Positions 21,801 to 29,166 of a stretch of 64,000 nucleotides of DNA are shown piece after piece (the stretch's first letter is position 1; every line of letters begins with the position of its first letter). The position numbers and the translations under genes are program-made. This DNA comes from Pseudomonas sp. FP2196. GTDB lineage: Bacteria > Pseudomonadota > Gammaproteobacteria > Pseudomonadales > Pseudomonadaceae. Location: the NCBI RefSeq assembly GCF_030687715.1, contig NZ_CP117445.1, forward strand, positions 2,717,501 through 2,781,500, written 5' to 3'. The notes under the pieces were generated by a model. That model ran no database searches, was not told the origin of the DNA, and saw only the letters and a program-made list of their open reading frames with translations.

Positions 21801-24800
21801 CTGGGCGCGGCGGCCGGGGTGGTCGGGCTGATTCGCGCCAGTCTTGCTGTGTTCCATGGTGTAGTGCCGCCGAACCTTGGCTTTGGCCGGATCAATCCGC
21901 AGATCGATCTTGAGCATTCGCCGTTCTATGTACCCACTTCGTCCCGGCCTTGGCCGCAAGGACGGCGGCGTCTGGCCGGGGTCAGCAGCTTCGGAATTGG
22001 CGGTACCAACGCCCATGTGATTGTCGGTGCTGCACCTTCGGTGCCAGACGTGAGCGAAGAAACCCTGCCACTGCTGATGATCTCGGCTCACAGCCGAGGC
22101 GAATTGCTGCGCGATATCGCCACGATCAGGGACTACCTGCTGGCGTATCCCGACCGGCATGCCGCGCTGTTGCGGTATCTGCAAAGTGGTCGCAAGCAAC
22201 TGCGCTGGCGCTTTGCGATGGTTTGCCAGCCGGGTGATGACATCCCGTTGCAGCCTGCCTCGATCAAGGAAGTCAGTGCTTCGGGCGTACAACTGACTGC
22301 CGGTGATCATGCCGTGCCTGAGCTGCTGGCCGCCTGGTACGAAGGGGCGAACATTCAGTGGGCGCGGCGCTCGGCACCGCCGCCTTGGGATTTACCGCCG
22401 TCGTCGTTCGATCTGCAGACCTATCGCTTCCAACCCTCGGTCGTGGCTGAAACCGTTGCACCGCCGTCGCCAACCCTTGAGCGCCAACCGCTGGCGGACT
22501 GGTTCCACCAACGGCAGTGGGTACGCACCCGGCGCTTGGGCGCGATGGCAGCGGGCGCGAGGCGTGAAGTCGCGATCCTTTGCACTCATGACACGCCCGG
22601 CGCTGCGTTGTTGGAGAGCCTGAGTGCGGTCTATCGACGCGTGGTTCAGGTGCGCGCCGGCAATGGCTTCAAGCGACTCGGCACAGACCGTTTCGAACTT
22701 GACCCGCTCGACGCCGAGGTCTTGAGTCGATTGCTTGGTGAGGTGGGAGAACCCTCGGTCGTCGAACTGGACTGGCTGCATGCCTTGCCGCTGTCGGTGG
22801 CGGGCGCGGTCGACGAACAAAGTCTCGACCGCTCGCAGTGGGCCTGTCTGGACACGGTCAGCGCGCTGATGCAGGCGTGGGGACAAACCGCGCGCACGAC
22901 AAGTTTGCGGTTGTGGTTGATGTCGTGGCAGGCGTGCCCGGTTGTTGGCGAGATACGCCGCCCTGAACTGGCCGCACTGGCGGGGATTACCGAAGTGGTG
23001 CCCCAGGAGTACCCGGTGCGTTGTCACTGGCTGGATTGGCCGTCGCCGCACCTCGATACGCAGGCCGGGGAGCTGGCAGCATTGCTGGGTGAACCGGCGT
23101 CGTTGCCACGGCGCATGGCGATTCGCGACGGTTACCTGTGGCAGCCACGGTTGCTGCCCCAGCCATTGCCGACCTCGGCAACGTCTTCCAGCCTTTTGCC
23201 GGAGGAGGGCACGTTCCTGTTGTTGGGCGGCACGGGCGGGATCGGTCGTACCTTGTGCGAACACTTGTTGCAGGCACCGGGTCGGCGGGTGGTGCTGCTC
23301 TCGCGTCATAGCGAATTACCGGCGTCTCTGGCGGCTTATGCGTCGCGGATCGACTGCCTTCAGGCGGACATCGCTGACCTTGACCGGTGGCCACAGATAC
23401 TCGATCAACTGGCCAAGTGTTACGGCCGAATGAGCGGGGTGATTCATGCGGCGGGCGTCGGTGCCGGCAGTCTGATTCGCCACCGCGATGCCGGACAAAT
23501 GGCCCAGGCCATGGCGGCCAAGACGCGCGGCATGCTCGCGGTCGAAGCCTTGATCGAGCGTCTGACGCCAGATTTTGTCCTGTACTGCTCGTCGATGTCG
23601 GCGCTGTTCGGCGGTGCCGGTCATCTGGACTACGCCGCGGCCAGCGCGGTGCTCGACGGCTTCGTCCACTATCGTCCGGATTCTGCGCGCGCTTGCCTGC
23701 GCCTGGGGATCAACTGGGACATCTGGCGTGACATTGGCATGGCTACGACGAGCAATGGCGCAGACGTTGCGCATCAGGAGCATCTGACGGTCGGCCTGTC
23801 GGCGCAAGAGGCTTGCCGGGTGTTTGATCTGGCAATGGCCACGCAGTTGCCGCAGTTGCTCGTGTCCACGACGGGCATCGACGCCTCGCGGCGTTTTTAT
23901 CCGGTTCGTCATGGGGGCGCGGGCGCTCCGTCCGAGGCGCCGAAAGGCGTGGATCTGCGGGCGCGTCTGGGTGAGTGCCTGTGCAAATGGCTCGGCATTG
24001 CCGATCTGGATGACGACCATTCGCTGTACGACCTGGGCGCGGATTCGCTGACGTTGCTGGACCTGATCGACGAGCTGCAAGCGGCCACCGGTGAGGTGTT
24101 CCAACTGTCGCAGTTCAGTCACAAGGTCAGCCTGAACGAAGTGCTAGGGCTGGTGGAGGCGAGCGCGGTGGAGGTGCCCTGCGTCGCGCAGCCGAGCTGG
24201 AGCGACGCGGTGCGGATTGATCAGTGGCATGCCGGAGGCGGGCGCGAGTGGCTGTACCTGATTCACCCGGTGGGTGGCGATGTTCAGGCCTACCGGGAAC
24301 TGGTTTCGGCACTGCCTGCGGACCTGGGAGTGTGCGTGATCGCCGACCCGGCGTTGCGTGTTCCGGGGTTGCCAAACATCAGCGTTGCCGAGCGTGCGCA
24401 GTTGTATTTGCAGGCGATCAAGGCTCACAACCCTGATGGCTGCGCCTGGCGTCTGGCCGGGTGGTCGTTCGGTGCGTGGGTGGCACAGGCGCTGTGTCAT
24501 CAGGCGCAGGTTGCCGGGTTCCGCCAACCGCTGCTGTACCTGATCGACCCTCCCGCACCGGATGCCGGGGCGGAACTGGCGAGTATTGACGAGCAGGTCA
24601 TCGAGCAAGTGTTCGAGCGCGAGTTTGCCCAGCGCTGGCCGAATATCGAAGGGCAGGCAATGTCCGAAGAACGTCAGGCTTATCTGCAACGGCTCACGGT
24701 GTGCTGCCGCAACAACATGAACAGCATGGCGGACTTCCAGCCGCCAGTGCTGGCTGCCACGGCGGTGCGAATGTTCATCGCCGGGCAGCCCAACCCTTAT

Positions 24801-24968
24801 GGCCTCGGCAACACCTTGAGCGTGGAAGACCTGCACCGCCATTGGCAGACATTGCTGCCGCAGATGCTCAGTTGGCAATTACTCGACACCGATCACTACG
24901 GCATCGTGGCCGGCCGCTGGGCGCGGTTGTTGGCCGAGGTGATCGGCACGGAGGGGCCGTTGCAATGA
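15849..24968 (+). CDS. NRPS3-PKS: A-T-C-A-T-KS-KR-ACP-TE hybrid without AT
   Basis: A 3039-residue hybrid translationally coupled to NRPS2 (ATGATGA). Order by residue: A5 10-500 (YTSGTTGTPKA near 154), T5 (GGDSL near 547), C6 from 605 (HHIIVDG near 735), A6 1050-1545 (FTSGSTGTPKG near 1202), T6 (GATSL near 1597), KS from 1655 (active Cys 1810 in QAACGSSL, EAHGTGT near 1945, KSQIGH near 1980), a short linker, KR from 2452 (GGTGGIG; SSMSALFGGAGHLDY near 2582), ACP (LGADSL near 2731) and TE (GWSFGAW near 2873). A5 reads DAFFLGVTF (Ile/Val-like). A6 reads DVQLVAHVV, one change from the Pro code. Only about 65 residues separate KS and the post-AT-like linker, so there is no acyltransferase and malonate must be loaded in trans. 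The predicted chain is Ile/Val-Pro-beta-hydroxy acid. There is no N-terminal docking or C domain, so this protein starts its own chain. Confidence 0.94.
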   Translation: MMSAHHMTLLARFAAQVQRDPQALAVIDQSVQLTYAQLASASERIAKGLQARGVQPGQSLALCMPRSWQWLAAMLGALKLGAVVVPLDRASPLKRRDVMCADAACVGLITLGEEQPWPLSSTLWQASVEALLDQPDHPPQVLAAEFAEVMFLFYTSGTTGTPKAVEVGELGLLRLAHTDAYIEIRPADRFACLSNPAFDACSFELWAPLLNGCCCVMIADEDALDARRLAEVLEQTRVDNLFMTVSLFNTLIADWPACFSSLRQVLIGGEQISAVAVRAWYRANPESACRIFNVYGPTECTTFAVCWPIPRDFVGDLVPIGRALPDTALLVLDDRQRPVAAGEVGELYLSGSGVARGYRNRPEETARQFVRLPELDGGAQVHYRTGDRVRRNADGLLEYLGRVDRQVKIRGFRIEPAEVEQRILEHPGVAQVYVCTRRNAAEDHQLLAYIVPRGELDYHAFESHLRAQLAPYMRPHQLFLLERLPLTANGKIDRDNLLAQALSPWHPAAAAAQDVSASPALDWLLSQARSLLGQPTLSAQDDWLSSGGDSLKAMRLRSAIRSRWQREIAVGTLLNESFAVLAEQLTAELSRDSIYPPAPSISTARRLPATAEQRRLWLLQQRSPASTAYSVPLILHLAPGVEVAALAAAVERLVIRHPGLRTAFVSGAEGLDQLIAEQGPVCRTFAVGHFSEHNWRAFAELVFGTPFDLSTPNLFQAWLLPFADGSCRLLLNLHHIIVDGWSVNLLFDDLIQLYADSVQGRESPEPPARLTALEFGLWQRQWSIDPHYRDQRRALAELHRRQEEPSPALLPKRAVSLHARLYREPLGDVRSAALERFCVGQRLTRFEVLFSVFAWSLYALTGVARPRIASPVANRPLAEFEDTVGMFANTVLIPTAVDQSSPLCEQLRKQAATVREVLALQDVALADLVEDLRLSSSTALFDFMFVLENTDYAALADSGLRANLEFSEELHAKCPLTLLMVGAGSQLECWWEYQCSYFDAEQISAVNALFRRGLDLLLEAPAATLDDLLGPYRSGLPAASEGPISEQAFNTLADWFEHQAHSTPDAIALVQGQQRLAYGELNALADALAASLIERHPLPLGNMPLQVVLFLEASVEHIVALLALAKLNLTAVPLDPAYPVAIQRQVLAQAQPHCLLFSAATEARLDDLNARRFALHRVDLLADVRPFERPRHGGERPLYTLFTSGSTGTPKGVQVSERTLCNLLQWQRHEGQLPAKAVTLQFSMLSFDVSFQEIFSTLCGGGCYHLITPGWRQDAEALLGYLVEARIERLFLPYVALQHLAQTAVARGIYPGALREVVTAGEQLLCTEALRNWFSAMPQASLFNHYGPTETHVVSAMRLPAVARDWPLRAPIGQAVGNARLLVVDAHDRPVPNGCRGYLLVAGPMVARCYLADPALNAARFVELAEGEGGSRLFYRTGDLAWADAQGCLHYLGRDDQQVKLSGHRLELGQIEAALMQVPQVVNAVVAVQAEPPRLTAWLQLDGEPATCAQLDRQVARQLPAHVRIDEYRRIDVWPRTPSGKIDRKALPEMGEALERRNAPPPGVPLCALERQLSELFQEVIGRDIEPEQTFFEAGATSLGLMRLHVRYNQVLAHQVAMADLFEHVTVRRLAAHLSKAPMAAVERVRQADEGHQPMAIIGMSVNVAGAQNLSEFWAMVQGNGSGIERFSASEGLVGARSQLAGMLDFDPEYFGISRQEARLMDPQQRHLLMACVQALQHAAIVPGAEGPRVGLIASCGETTYFQQMLRETADGDLPDGFQMALHHDKDFLATKAAYHLDLNGPALSVQAACGSSLIAVHLASSMLQQGDSDVMLAAGVLIDPTLTDGYRHRSQHIFSADGLCRPFSDDASGTIGASGYGVVVLKPLAKARADGDRIYALVEGSALNNDGRAKMSYTAPSVAGQSAVIREALSRAGLTGADIGYIEAHGTGTLLGDPIEVAALTQAFGDAPAERCALASVKSQIGHLGAAAGVVGLIRASLAVFHGVVPPNLGFGRINPQIDLEHSPFYVPTSSRPWPQGRRRLAGVSSFGIGGTNAHVIVGAAPSVPDVSEETLPLLMISAHSRGELLRDIATIRDYLLAYPDRHAALLRYLQSGRKQLRWRFAMVCQPGDDIPLQPASIKEVSASGVQLTAGDHAVPELLAAWYEGANIQWARRSAPPPWDLPPSSFDLQTYRFQPSVVAETVAPPSPTLERQPLADWFHQRQWVRTRRLGAMAAGARREVAILCTHDTPGAALLESLSAVYRRVVQVRAGNGFKRLGTDRFELDPLDAEVLSRLLGEVGEPSVVELDWLHALPLSVAGAVDEQSLDRSQWACLDTVSALMQAWGQTARTTSLRLWLMSWQACPVVGEIRRPELAALAGITEVVPQEYPVRCHWLDWPSPHLDTQAGELAALLGEPASLPRRMAIRDGYLWQPRLLPQPLPTSATSSSLLPEEGTFLLLGGTGGIGRTLCEHLLQAPGRRVVLLSRHSELPASLAAYASRIDCLQADIADLDRWPQILDQLAKCYGRMSGVIHAAGVGAGSLIRHRDAGQMAQAMAAKTRGMLAVEALIERLTPDFVLYCSSMSALFGGAGHLDYAAASAVLDGFVHYRPDSARACLRLGINWDIWRDIGMATTSNGADVAHQEHLTVGLSAQEACRVFDLAMATQLPQLLVSTTGIDASRRFYPVRHGGAGAPSEAPKGVDLRARLGECLCKWLGIADLDDDHSLYDLGADSLTLLDLIDELQAATGEVFQLSQFSHKVSLNEVLGLVEASAVEVPCVAQPSWSDAVRIDQWHAGGGREWLYLIHPVGGDVQAYRELVSALPADLGVCVIADPALRVPGLPNISVAERAQLYLQAIKAHNPDGCAWRLAGWSFGAWVAQALCHQAQVAGFRQPLLYLIDPPAPDAGAELASIDEQVIEQVFEREFAQRWPNIEGQAMSEERQAYLQRLTVCCRNNMNSMADFQPPVLAATAVRMFIAGQPNPYGLGNTLSVEDLHRHWQTLLPQMLSWQLLDTDHYGIVAGRWARLLAEVIGTEGPLQ

Positions 24969-25663
24969 ATGAGCCGAACGCAATGCCTCGATGGTGGCTG
25001 ACATTGACGCAAGTGTTGTGCGAAAGCCTGCCCAGCGCGCAGGCCGACGTCTTGCGTCAGCGGTTGCACGGGTTCGACGGGCCTGTAGCGCTTCGGGTTG
25101 TACACCTGTGGCACGCCGACGTGGTCATGCCGTTGCTGTGCGAAGCCGTGCCGGAGCATCGGCAGGCGCTGCTCGATTTGCAGAGCCTGCATCGACGGGC
25201 CGCGCTTGGCCTGCGCGCACGCCTCGGTGAATGGCGGGCGACGCTCAAACCGGTGTTGCTGGCAGTGTATCGACGGGCCTATGCCTACGACGCGGCATAC
25301 GCCCAGGCCCACGCCAGTGCGATGACTTACGGGCAGGCACCGGCCAACGTCGCCATGATTGCCGAGCACTTCGGCGATGCGCAGGGTTTTGCCGTGTATT
25401 ACGCGCAATTGAATACCGAAGCCAACGCCACCGCGTTTGCCCAGGCCCATGCCAGCGCCAACGCCGAATCCTCAGCCCGGGCCTTCGCCGCTGAAGATGC
25501 GCAAGCGTATGCGGATGTCTGCGCAGTTTCGGCGCGAGTTTATGCCCGGGCCTGCGCGCAGACGGACGAACAGCGCCGTGCACTGTTCAGCGATCTCGCC
25601 GAAGGGCTGAACCGGAGCCTGGCAACGCTGCAACCCCATTCAACAGGAGAACGACATGAGTGA
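24965..25663 (+). CDS. Ala-rich protein of unknown function in the NRPS-PKS operon
   Basis: 232 residues; the ATG overlaps the NRPS3 stop by 4 nt, and the 3' end overlaps the MbtH-like gene by 8 nt, so it is firmly embedded in the operon. I do not recognise a family. The N-terminal ~95 residues look globular (MPRWWLTLTQVLC...). Residues ~100-195 show alternating Ala (AYAYDAAYAQAHASA; FAQAHASANAES) with AQAHASA occurring twice about 45 residues apart, which suggests a degenerate internal duplication. There is no signal peptide and no clear membrane segment. It could be an accessory or tailoring factor of this pathway, but nothing in the sequence shows a reaction. Confidence 0.85.
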   Translation: MNEPNAMPRWWLTLTQVLCESLPSAQADVLRQRLHGFDGPVALRVVHLWHADVVMPLLCEAVPEHRQALLDLQSLHRRAALGLRARLGEWRATLKPVLLAVYRRAYAYDAAYAQAHASAMTYGQAPANVAMIAEHFGDAQGFAVYYAQLNTEANATAFAQAHASANAESSARAFAAEDAQAYADVCAVSARVYARACAQTDEQRRALFSDLAEGLNRSLATLQPHSTGERHE

Positions 25664-25853
25664 CTCACAGCTGCAATTCGATGTGGTGATCAATGGCCAA
25701 GGTCAGTATTCCCTGTGGCCAGTGGGCAAGCCGATGGCCAACGGCTGGAGCGAGGCGGGGATGCGCGGTGAACGCCAGATCTGCCTGGAATACATCAATG
25801 AACACTGGATCGATATGCGCCCGCGTTCGCTGCGAGAGAGCGTGTCGCAATAA
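25656..25853 (+). CDS. MbtH-like protein
   Basis: A 65-residue MbtH-family protein. These proteins bind NRPS adenylation domains and support their folding and activity. Family hallmarks are present: NGQGQYSLWP near residue 13, GWSEAGMRGERQICLEYI with the paired Trp and Gly positions, and WIDMRPRSLRE near the end. A strong AGGAGA ribosome site precedes the ATG, which lies within the 3' end of the preceding Ala-rich gene. Its presence suggests that one or more of the five or six A domains in this cluster depend on it. Confidence 0.96.
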   Translation: MSDSQLQFDVVINGQGQYSLWPVGKPMANGWSEAGMRGERQICLEYINEHWIDMRPRSLRESVSQ

Positions 25854-25917
25854 CCGTTATCGCACCCGTCCCCTGTGGACGCGGGCACAGGGCGCTTCAA
25901 TAAAAAGGTGAGGGAAC

Positions 25918-26787
25918 ATGGACCAATTGGCACTCAAGGCAATCGAGCGCATCGCTGCACAAACGCGTGCGCCGTATCAGCACATCACGGTCGACCGGAT
26001 CACGCCGGTCATTGGCGCCGAGGTCGCCGGCGTCGATCTTTCGCAACCGCTGAGTGACGATCAGCTCGCGGAAATCCGCCGTGCCTTTCTGGAAAACCAC
26101 GTGCTGGTGTTTCGCGATCAGCACCTGACAGTGCAGGAGCACAAAGCGTTTGGCCGTCTGTTCGGCGAGCTGCGCGCCTTGCCGGTGGAAGACATCGACG
26201 GCGATGACCCGGAACTGGTGGAGATCCGCGCCAATGCCCAATCACGCTACGTCGCCGGTGAAACCTGGCACACCGACGGCACGGCCGATGTCGCGCCGTC
26301 CCTCGGCTCGATGCTGTACGTCAAGGAAACCCCGGCCATCGGCACGGGGGGCGATACATTGTTTGCCAACATGCACCTGGCGATCGAGATGCTGTCGCCG
26401 GCGATGCAGCAGTTTCTCGGTGAATTGACCGCCATCCATGACGGGGCGATTCCGTGGAAGGGTTATCAGGCGCCGGCCGACCTGCCGAGGACTGAACACC
26501 CGGTGGTGGTTCGTCACCCTGAAACCGGGCGCAAGTCGTTGTTCGTCAATTCCGGATTCACTTCGCACATCGTGCAGTTGTCCGGTGGCGAAAGTCAGAC
26601 GCTGCTTAACATGCTGTTTGACCTCGTGGCCCGAGAGCCGGTGCTTAGTTGCCGCGTACGCTGGGCGCCGAACACCCTGGTGTTCTGGGACAACCGCTGC
26701 ACCCAGCACCATGCGGTCTGGGATTATTTCCCGCATTCGCGTTACGGCGAACGGGTGACGATCCTGGGGACACAGCCCAAGGCCTGA
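25918..26787 (+). CDS. TauD/TfdA-family Fe(II)/2-oxoglutarate dioxygenase
   Basis: 289 residues. The non-haem iron triad is visible: WHTDGT (His and Asp near 119-121) and the distal His in TQHHAVWDY near 265, followed by the 2-oxoglutarate-binding Arg in RYGERVTILG. Such enzymes hydroxylate, desaturate or cyclise substrates with O2 and 2-oxoglutarate. It starts 64 nt after the MbtH-like gene with a GAGG ribosome site, so it is the last gene of the NRPS-PKS operon and probably tailors the peptide or an amino-acid precursor such as Pro. Taurine degradation is unlikely in this setting because there are no tauABC genes. Confidence 0.93.
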   Translation: MDQLALKAIERIAAQTRAPYQHITVDRITPVIGAEVAGVDLSQPLSDDQLAEIRRAFLENHVLVFRDQHLTVQEHKAFGRLFGELRALPVEDIDGDDPELVEIRANAQSRYVAGETWHTDGTADVAPSLGSMLYVKETPAIGTGGDTLFANMHLAIEMLSPAMQQFLGELTAIHDGAIPWKGYQAPADLPRTEHPVVVRHPETGRKSLFVNSGFTSHIVQLSGGESQTLLNMLFDLVAREPVLSCRVRWAPNTLVFWDNRCTQHHAVWDYFPHSRYGERVTILGTQPKA

Positions 26788-26805
26788 CGTTCCCCCGAGA
26801 GCCTT

Positions 26806-26833
26806 TGTGGGAGCGAGCAGGCTCGCTCCCACA
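26806..26833. repeat. REP-type palindrome / bidirectional terminator
   Basis: TGTGGGAGCGAGC, AG, GCTCGCTCCCACA: a perfect 13-bp inverted repeat of the widespread Pseudomonas REP type. It lies between the 3' ends of the dioxygenase gene and the convergent SGNH-like gene, where it can act as a terminator for both strands. Confidence 0.9.
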
Positions 26834-26852
26834 GGTTCGTGGTCTTCCTGTT

Positions 26853-27542
26853 TTAAATGCCGCGCCGGATCAGTTGCTCGACGATCAATTCCCCAAACGC
26901 CAGATTGCCGTGCAACGGGTCATCCACTTCGCAGAACGCCGAACGCTGGAAACCCTGTTCATCGTTCGCCTCAGCACGCACGTCGATCAGCTCCACGCCG
27001 AGCCTCTGCAGACGCTTGATCAGCAGCGTCTGGGAAGCCATGAACACCTGCGGATCGGACATTTGCGGAACCCGTTGTGGCGGTAACACCGCGAACACCT
27101 TGAGGTTCATCGCCAGTGCCTGTTCATAGAAAGCCAATGCCGGCCGGGACAGGGTGTCGACGATAGATTCGAACAACGGCCCTGCGAGAAATCCTGCGTC
27201 GAACTCACCCTCCGGCGTCTGGTAACAGGTCCAGTTCGGCGCCGTCGCGAGGTAGTGCAGACTCAGGCCGATAGTGCTCACCAGCGGCACCCCGACCTTC
27301 GCCAATTGCGGCGTTTCGTAGGCATCGAGGGCCTGGCGATACAGGCGTTCCATCTCGCCATCCCTGAAGACCACGTCATTGCAGGTGATGCTGAAGAAGT
27401 CGACGGCGAAATCTCTTCCGGTTCCCAATGGGCCACCGCCGAAAGGCACTTCACGGGCCTGTGCCGCCTTGCCGATGACGCCGGCGTGGGAGTCCCCCAG
27501 CAGCAGAAACCTAGGCGTAGTAATCGAGTACGGCGTCTTCAC
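26853..27542 (-). CDS. SGNH/GDSL hydrolase-like protein
   Basis: 229 residues from a GTG start (27542) with GAGGA 8 nt upstream; the start lies inside the preceding GSCFA gene, a 32-nt overlap. Near the N-terminus is FLLLGDSHAG, which matches block I of SGNH hydrolases (GDS with the nucleophile Ser). A late Asp/His pair could complete a triad (EVDDPLHGNLAFG near 210). No signal peptide is seen. Its pairing with a GSCFA protein, itself an SGNH-like fold, suggests a joint role in acyl-ester or glycan modification; the substrate is unknown. Confidence 0.75.
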   Translation of the reverse strand: MKTPYSITTPRFLLLGDSHAGVIGKAAQAREVPFGGGPLGTGRDFAVDFFSITCNDVVFRDGEMERLYRQALDAYETPQLAKVGVPLVSTIGLSLHYLATAPNWTCYQTPEGEFDAGFLAGPLFESIVDTLSRPALAFYEQALAMNLKVFAVLPPQRVPQMSDPQVFMASQTLLIKRLQRLGVELIDVRAEANDEQGFQRSAFCEVDDPLHGNLAFGELIVEQLIRRGI

Positions 27543-28551
27543 AGACAAGATCCTCGCTGGACACGCAAGTGGAAGGAGTAGAGGCGGGCGCTTGCACCCC
27601 TTGGACGGTATTGAGCCCGGCGAAAAACTGCTGCATGACAAACGCCACACCCTCTGGCGTGACTTCTCGCTGGTTGGCCTGGTAGAAGCCGCCCTTGAAC
27701 GGTGTGCCGGTGATGATTTCGTAGGACGGGAAATAGTCGACGTCGCTCAAGTCTTCACACAGTTGCCCGGCGACGGCGCGCAGCACCGATTTGGAGTAAG
27801 TGGTGGCGCTCAACACATGCTGCCCGGTGGCCGTGGCCGTCAAGGGCACCGGCGAAACGGTGAGCAGCAGGCGCATCTGAGGGTTGATCGAGCGCATCAA
27901 CTCGACTGCCCTGACCATCTCGCCATAGGTGTCGACAAACCCGAAGTTGCGGAACTGGTGGGCCTGCGGATCGAAGGTGCCGCGCACGGTGCCGGGACAC
28001 ATCGGATAGAAAACAGAGGTCTGGCGATGCTGCCAGCCTTCGGTCAGACCCAGAGTGAATACGAACACCCTGGCACGGCGAATGGCGATGCGAATGGCGT
28101 CCAGAGTCGCTTCGCGAGACGCCAATAACGCCTCTTCACTGGCAAAGCCTTCAGGCTCCACGGCGGGGCGGAATGGATCGAAGAAACGCCCGTCGTGGAC
28201 CCAGGTTTCGCTGGGCGGCACACTCACCCCCAACGCCCATTCGAGCCATTGGCGCAACATCGCCGGGGTGTACAGATTGCCGGTGCGGAAAGAAAACACC
28301 CCATAGTTGTGGGCCTTCCAGTCGGCTTCAGGCAACCCGGCCGGGGCAGGCTCGGCGTCCAGCCAATACATGCCGCGTTCCACCAGCGCCCGACCGATGT
28401 GCTGGGCGAAACATGAGCCTGCAGTGACGATGGCATCCTTGTTGCCGATCTCGAATTCCGGTGTCCACAGTTGATCGATGTCCAGCGCGGGTTTGTCGGC
28501 GATGGCTGTGCGCCAGAAGGCGCGGGATGGCAGGTATTGATAGGGATTCAC
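27511..28551 (-). CDS. GSCFA-domain protein
   Basis: 346 residues from a GTG start with AAGGAGG nine nucleotides upstream. The family-naming motif is near residue 45 (TAGSCFAQHIG), in the position of the SGNH block I Ser. GVFSFRTGNLYTPAML and FVFTLGLTEGW further on are also typical of GSCFA proteins. The family is bacterial, related to SGNH hydrolases, and its reaction is largely undefined. It lies 39 nt after the GNAT gene and overlaps the following SGNH gene, so co-expression is likely. Confidence 0.85.
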   Translation of the reverse strand: MNPYQYLPSRAFWRTAIADKPALDIDQLWTPEFEIGNKDAIVTAGSCFAQHIGRALVERGMYWLDAEPAPAGLPEADWKAHNYGVFSFRTGNLYTPAMLRQWLEWALGVSVPPSETWVHDGRFFDPFRPAVEPEGFASEEALLASREATLDAIRIAIRRARVFVFTLGLTEGWQHRQTSVFYPMCPGTVRGTFDPQAHQFRNFGFVDTYGEMVRAVELMRSINPQMRLLLTVSPVPLTATATGQHVLSATTYSKSVLRAVAGQLCEDLSDVDYFPSYEIITGTPFKGGFYQANQREVTPEGVAFVMQQFFAGLNTVQGVQAPASTPSTCVSSEDLVCEDAVLDYYA

Positions 28552-28590
28552 GACGAGTGGCCTCCTTGGCGGTTCGCAGAGAAAAAGGGT

Positions 28591-29106
28591 TCAGCTGATT
28601 TGATAGCGGTAGATCAGGTCATCAAACCACCGGTCACCGATCTGGTAGGCCAGCGGCACACGGCGTTCGAAGACAAAACCGCATTTCTCCAGCACCTTGC
28701 AGGATGCGACATTACCGTCGGTGACCGTCGACTCCAGCGAGTCCAGCCCGATAACAGCGGCATAGTCGATGATCGCCCGCCGCGACTCGGTGCCAAAGCC
28801 TTTGCCCTGATGCTCCGGCAGCAGCAGGCAACCTACTTCGGCATGCCCCGGCGACAGAATACGGAATCCGGTCACGCCCAGTTCTTGCCGACTGGCCTTG
28901 TCAATCACCACCAGGCACAACCAGTGATCCGACTGCGGCCCCCACGCCGGCAGCCGATGCTCGAAGCCCCTGCGAATTTGCTCCTCGGCAATTTCGCCAA
29001 ACACATACTGCATGGTCTGCGGCTCGGAATGCAGCCTGAGGAACAGCGGCCAGTCAGATTCGACCAGGGTGCGCAGGTCCAGGCGTTCGGTGGTGAGCTC
29101 GAGCAT
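28591..29106 (-). CDS. GNAT-family N-acetyltransferase (RimJ/RimL type)
   Basis: 171 residues starting MLELTTERLDLRTL, the usual opening of RimJ/RimL-like acetyltransferases. The acetyl-CoA-binding segment is LLPEHQGKGFGTES near residue 96, and NVASCKVLEKCGF near 132 is the conserved C-terminal block. AAGGAG lies just upstream of the ATG. It probably acetylates a small amine or a protein N-terminus; the substrate cannot be told from the sequence. Confidence 0.9.
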   Translation of the reverse strand: MLELTTERLDLRTLVESDWPLFLRLHSEPQTMQYVFGEIAEEQIRRGFEHRLPAWGPQSDHWLCLVVIDKASRQELGVTGFRILSPGHAEVGCLLLPEHQGKGFGTESRRAIIDYAAVIGLDSLESTVTDGNVASCKVLEKCGFVFERRVPLAYQIGDRWFDDLIYRYQIS

Positions 29107-29166
29107 CCGCTGCTCCTTGCATGGGGGAAAAGGGAAGAGGTTTTTTACTTGTTGTGGGGGGAAAGA

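Noticed and set aside
22100-22500. Acyltransferase domain between KS and KR
   Set aside because: I looked for GHSxG and the second AT motif; neither is present, and the space is too short for a ~300-residue AT.
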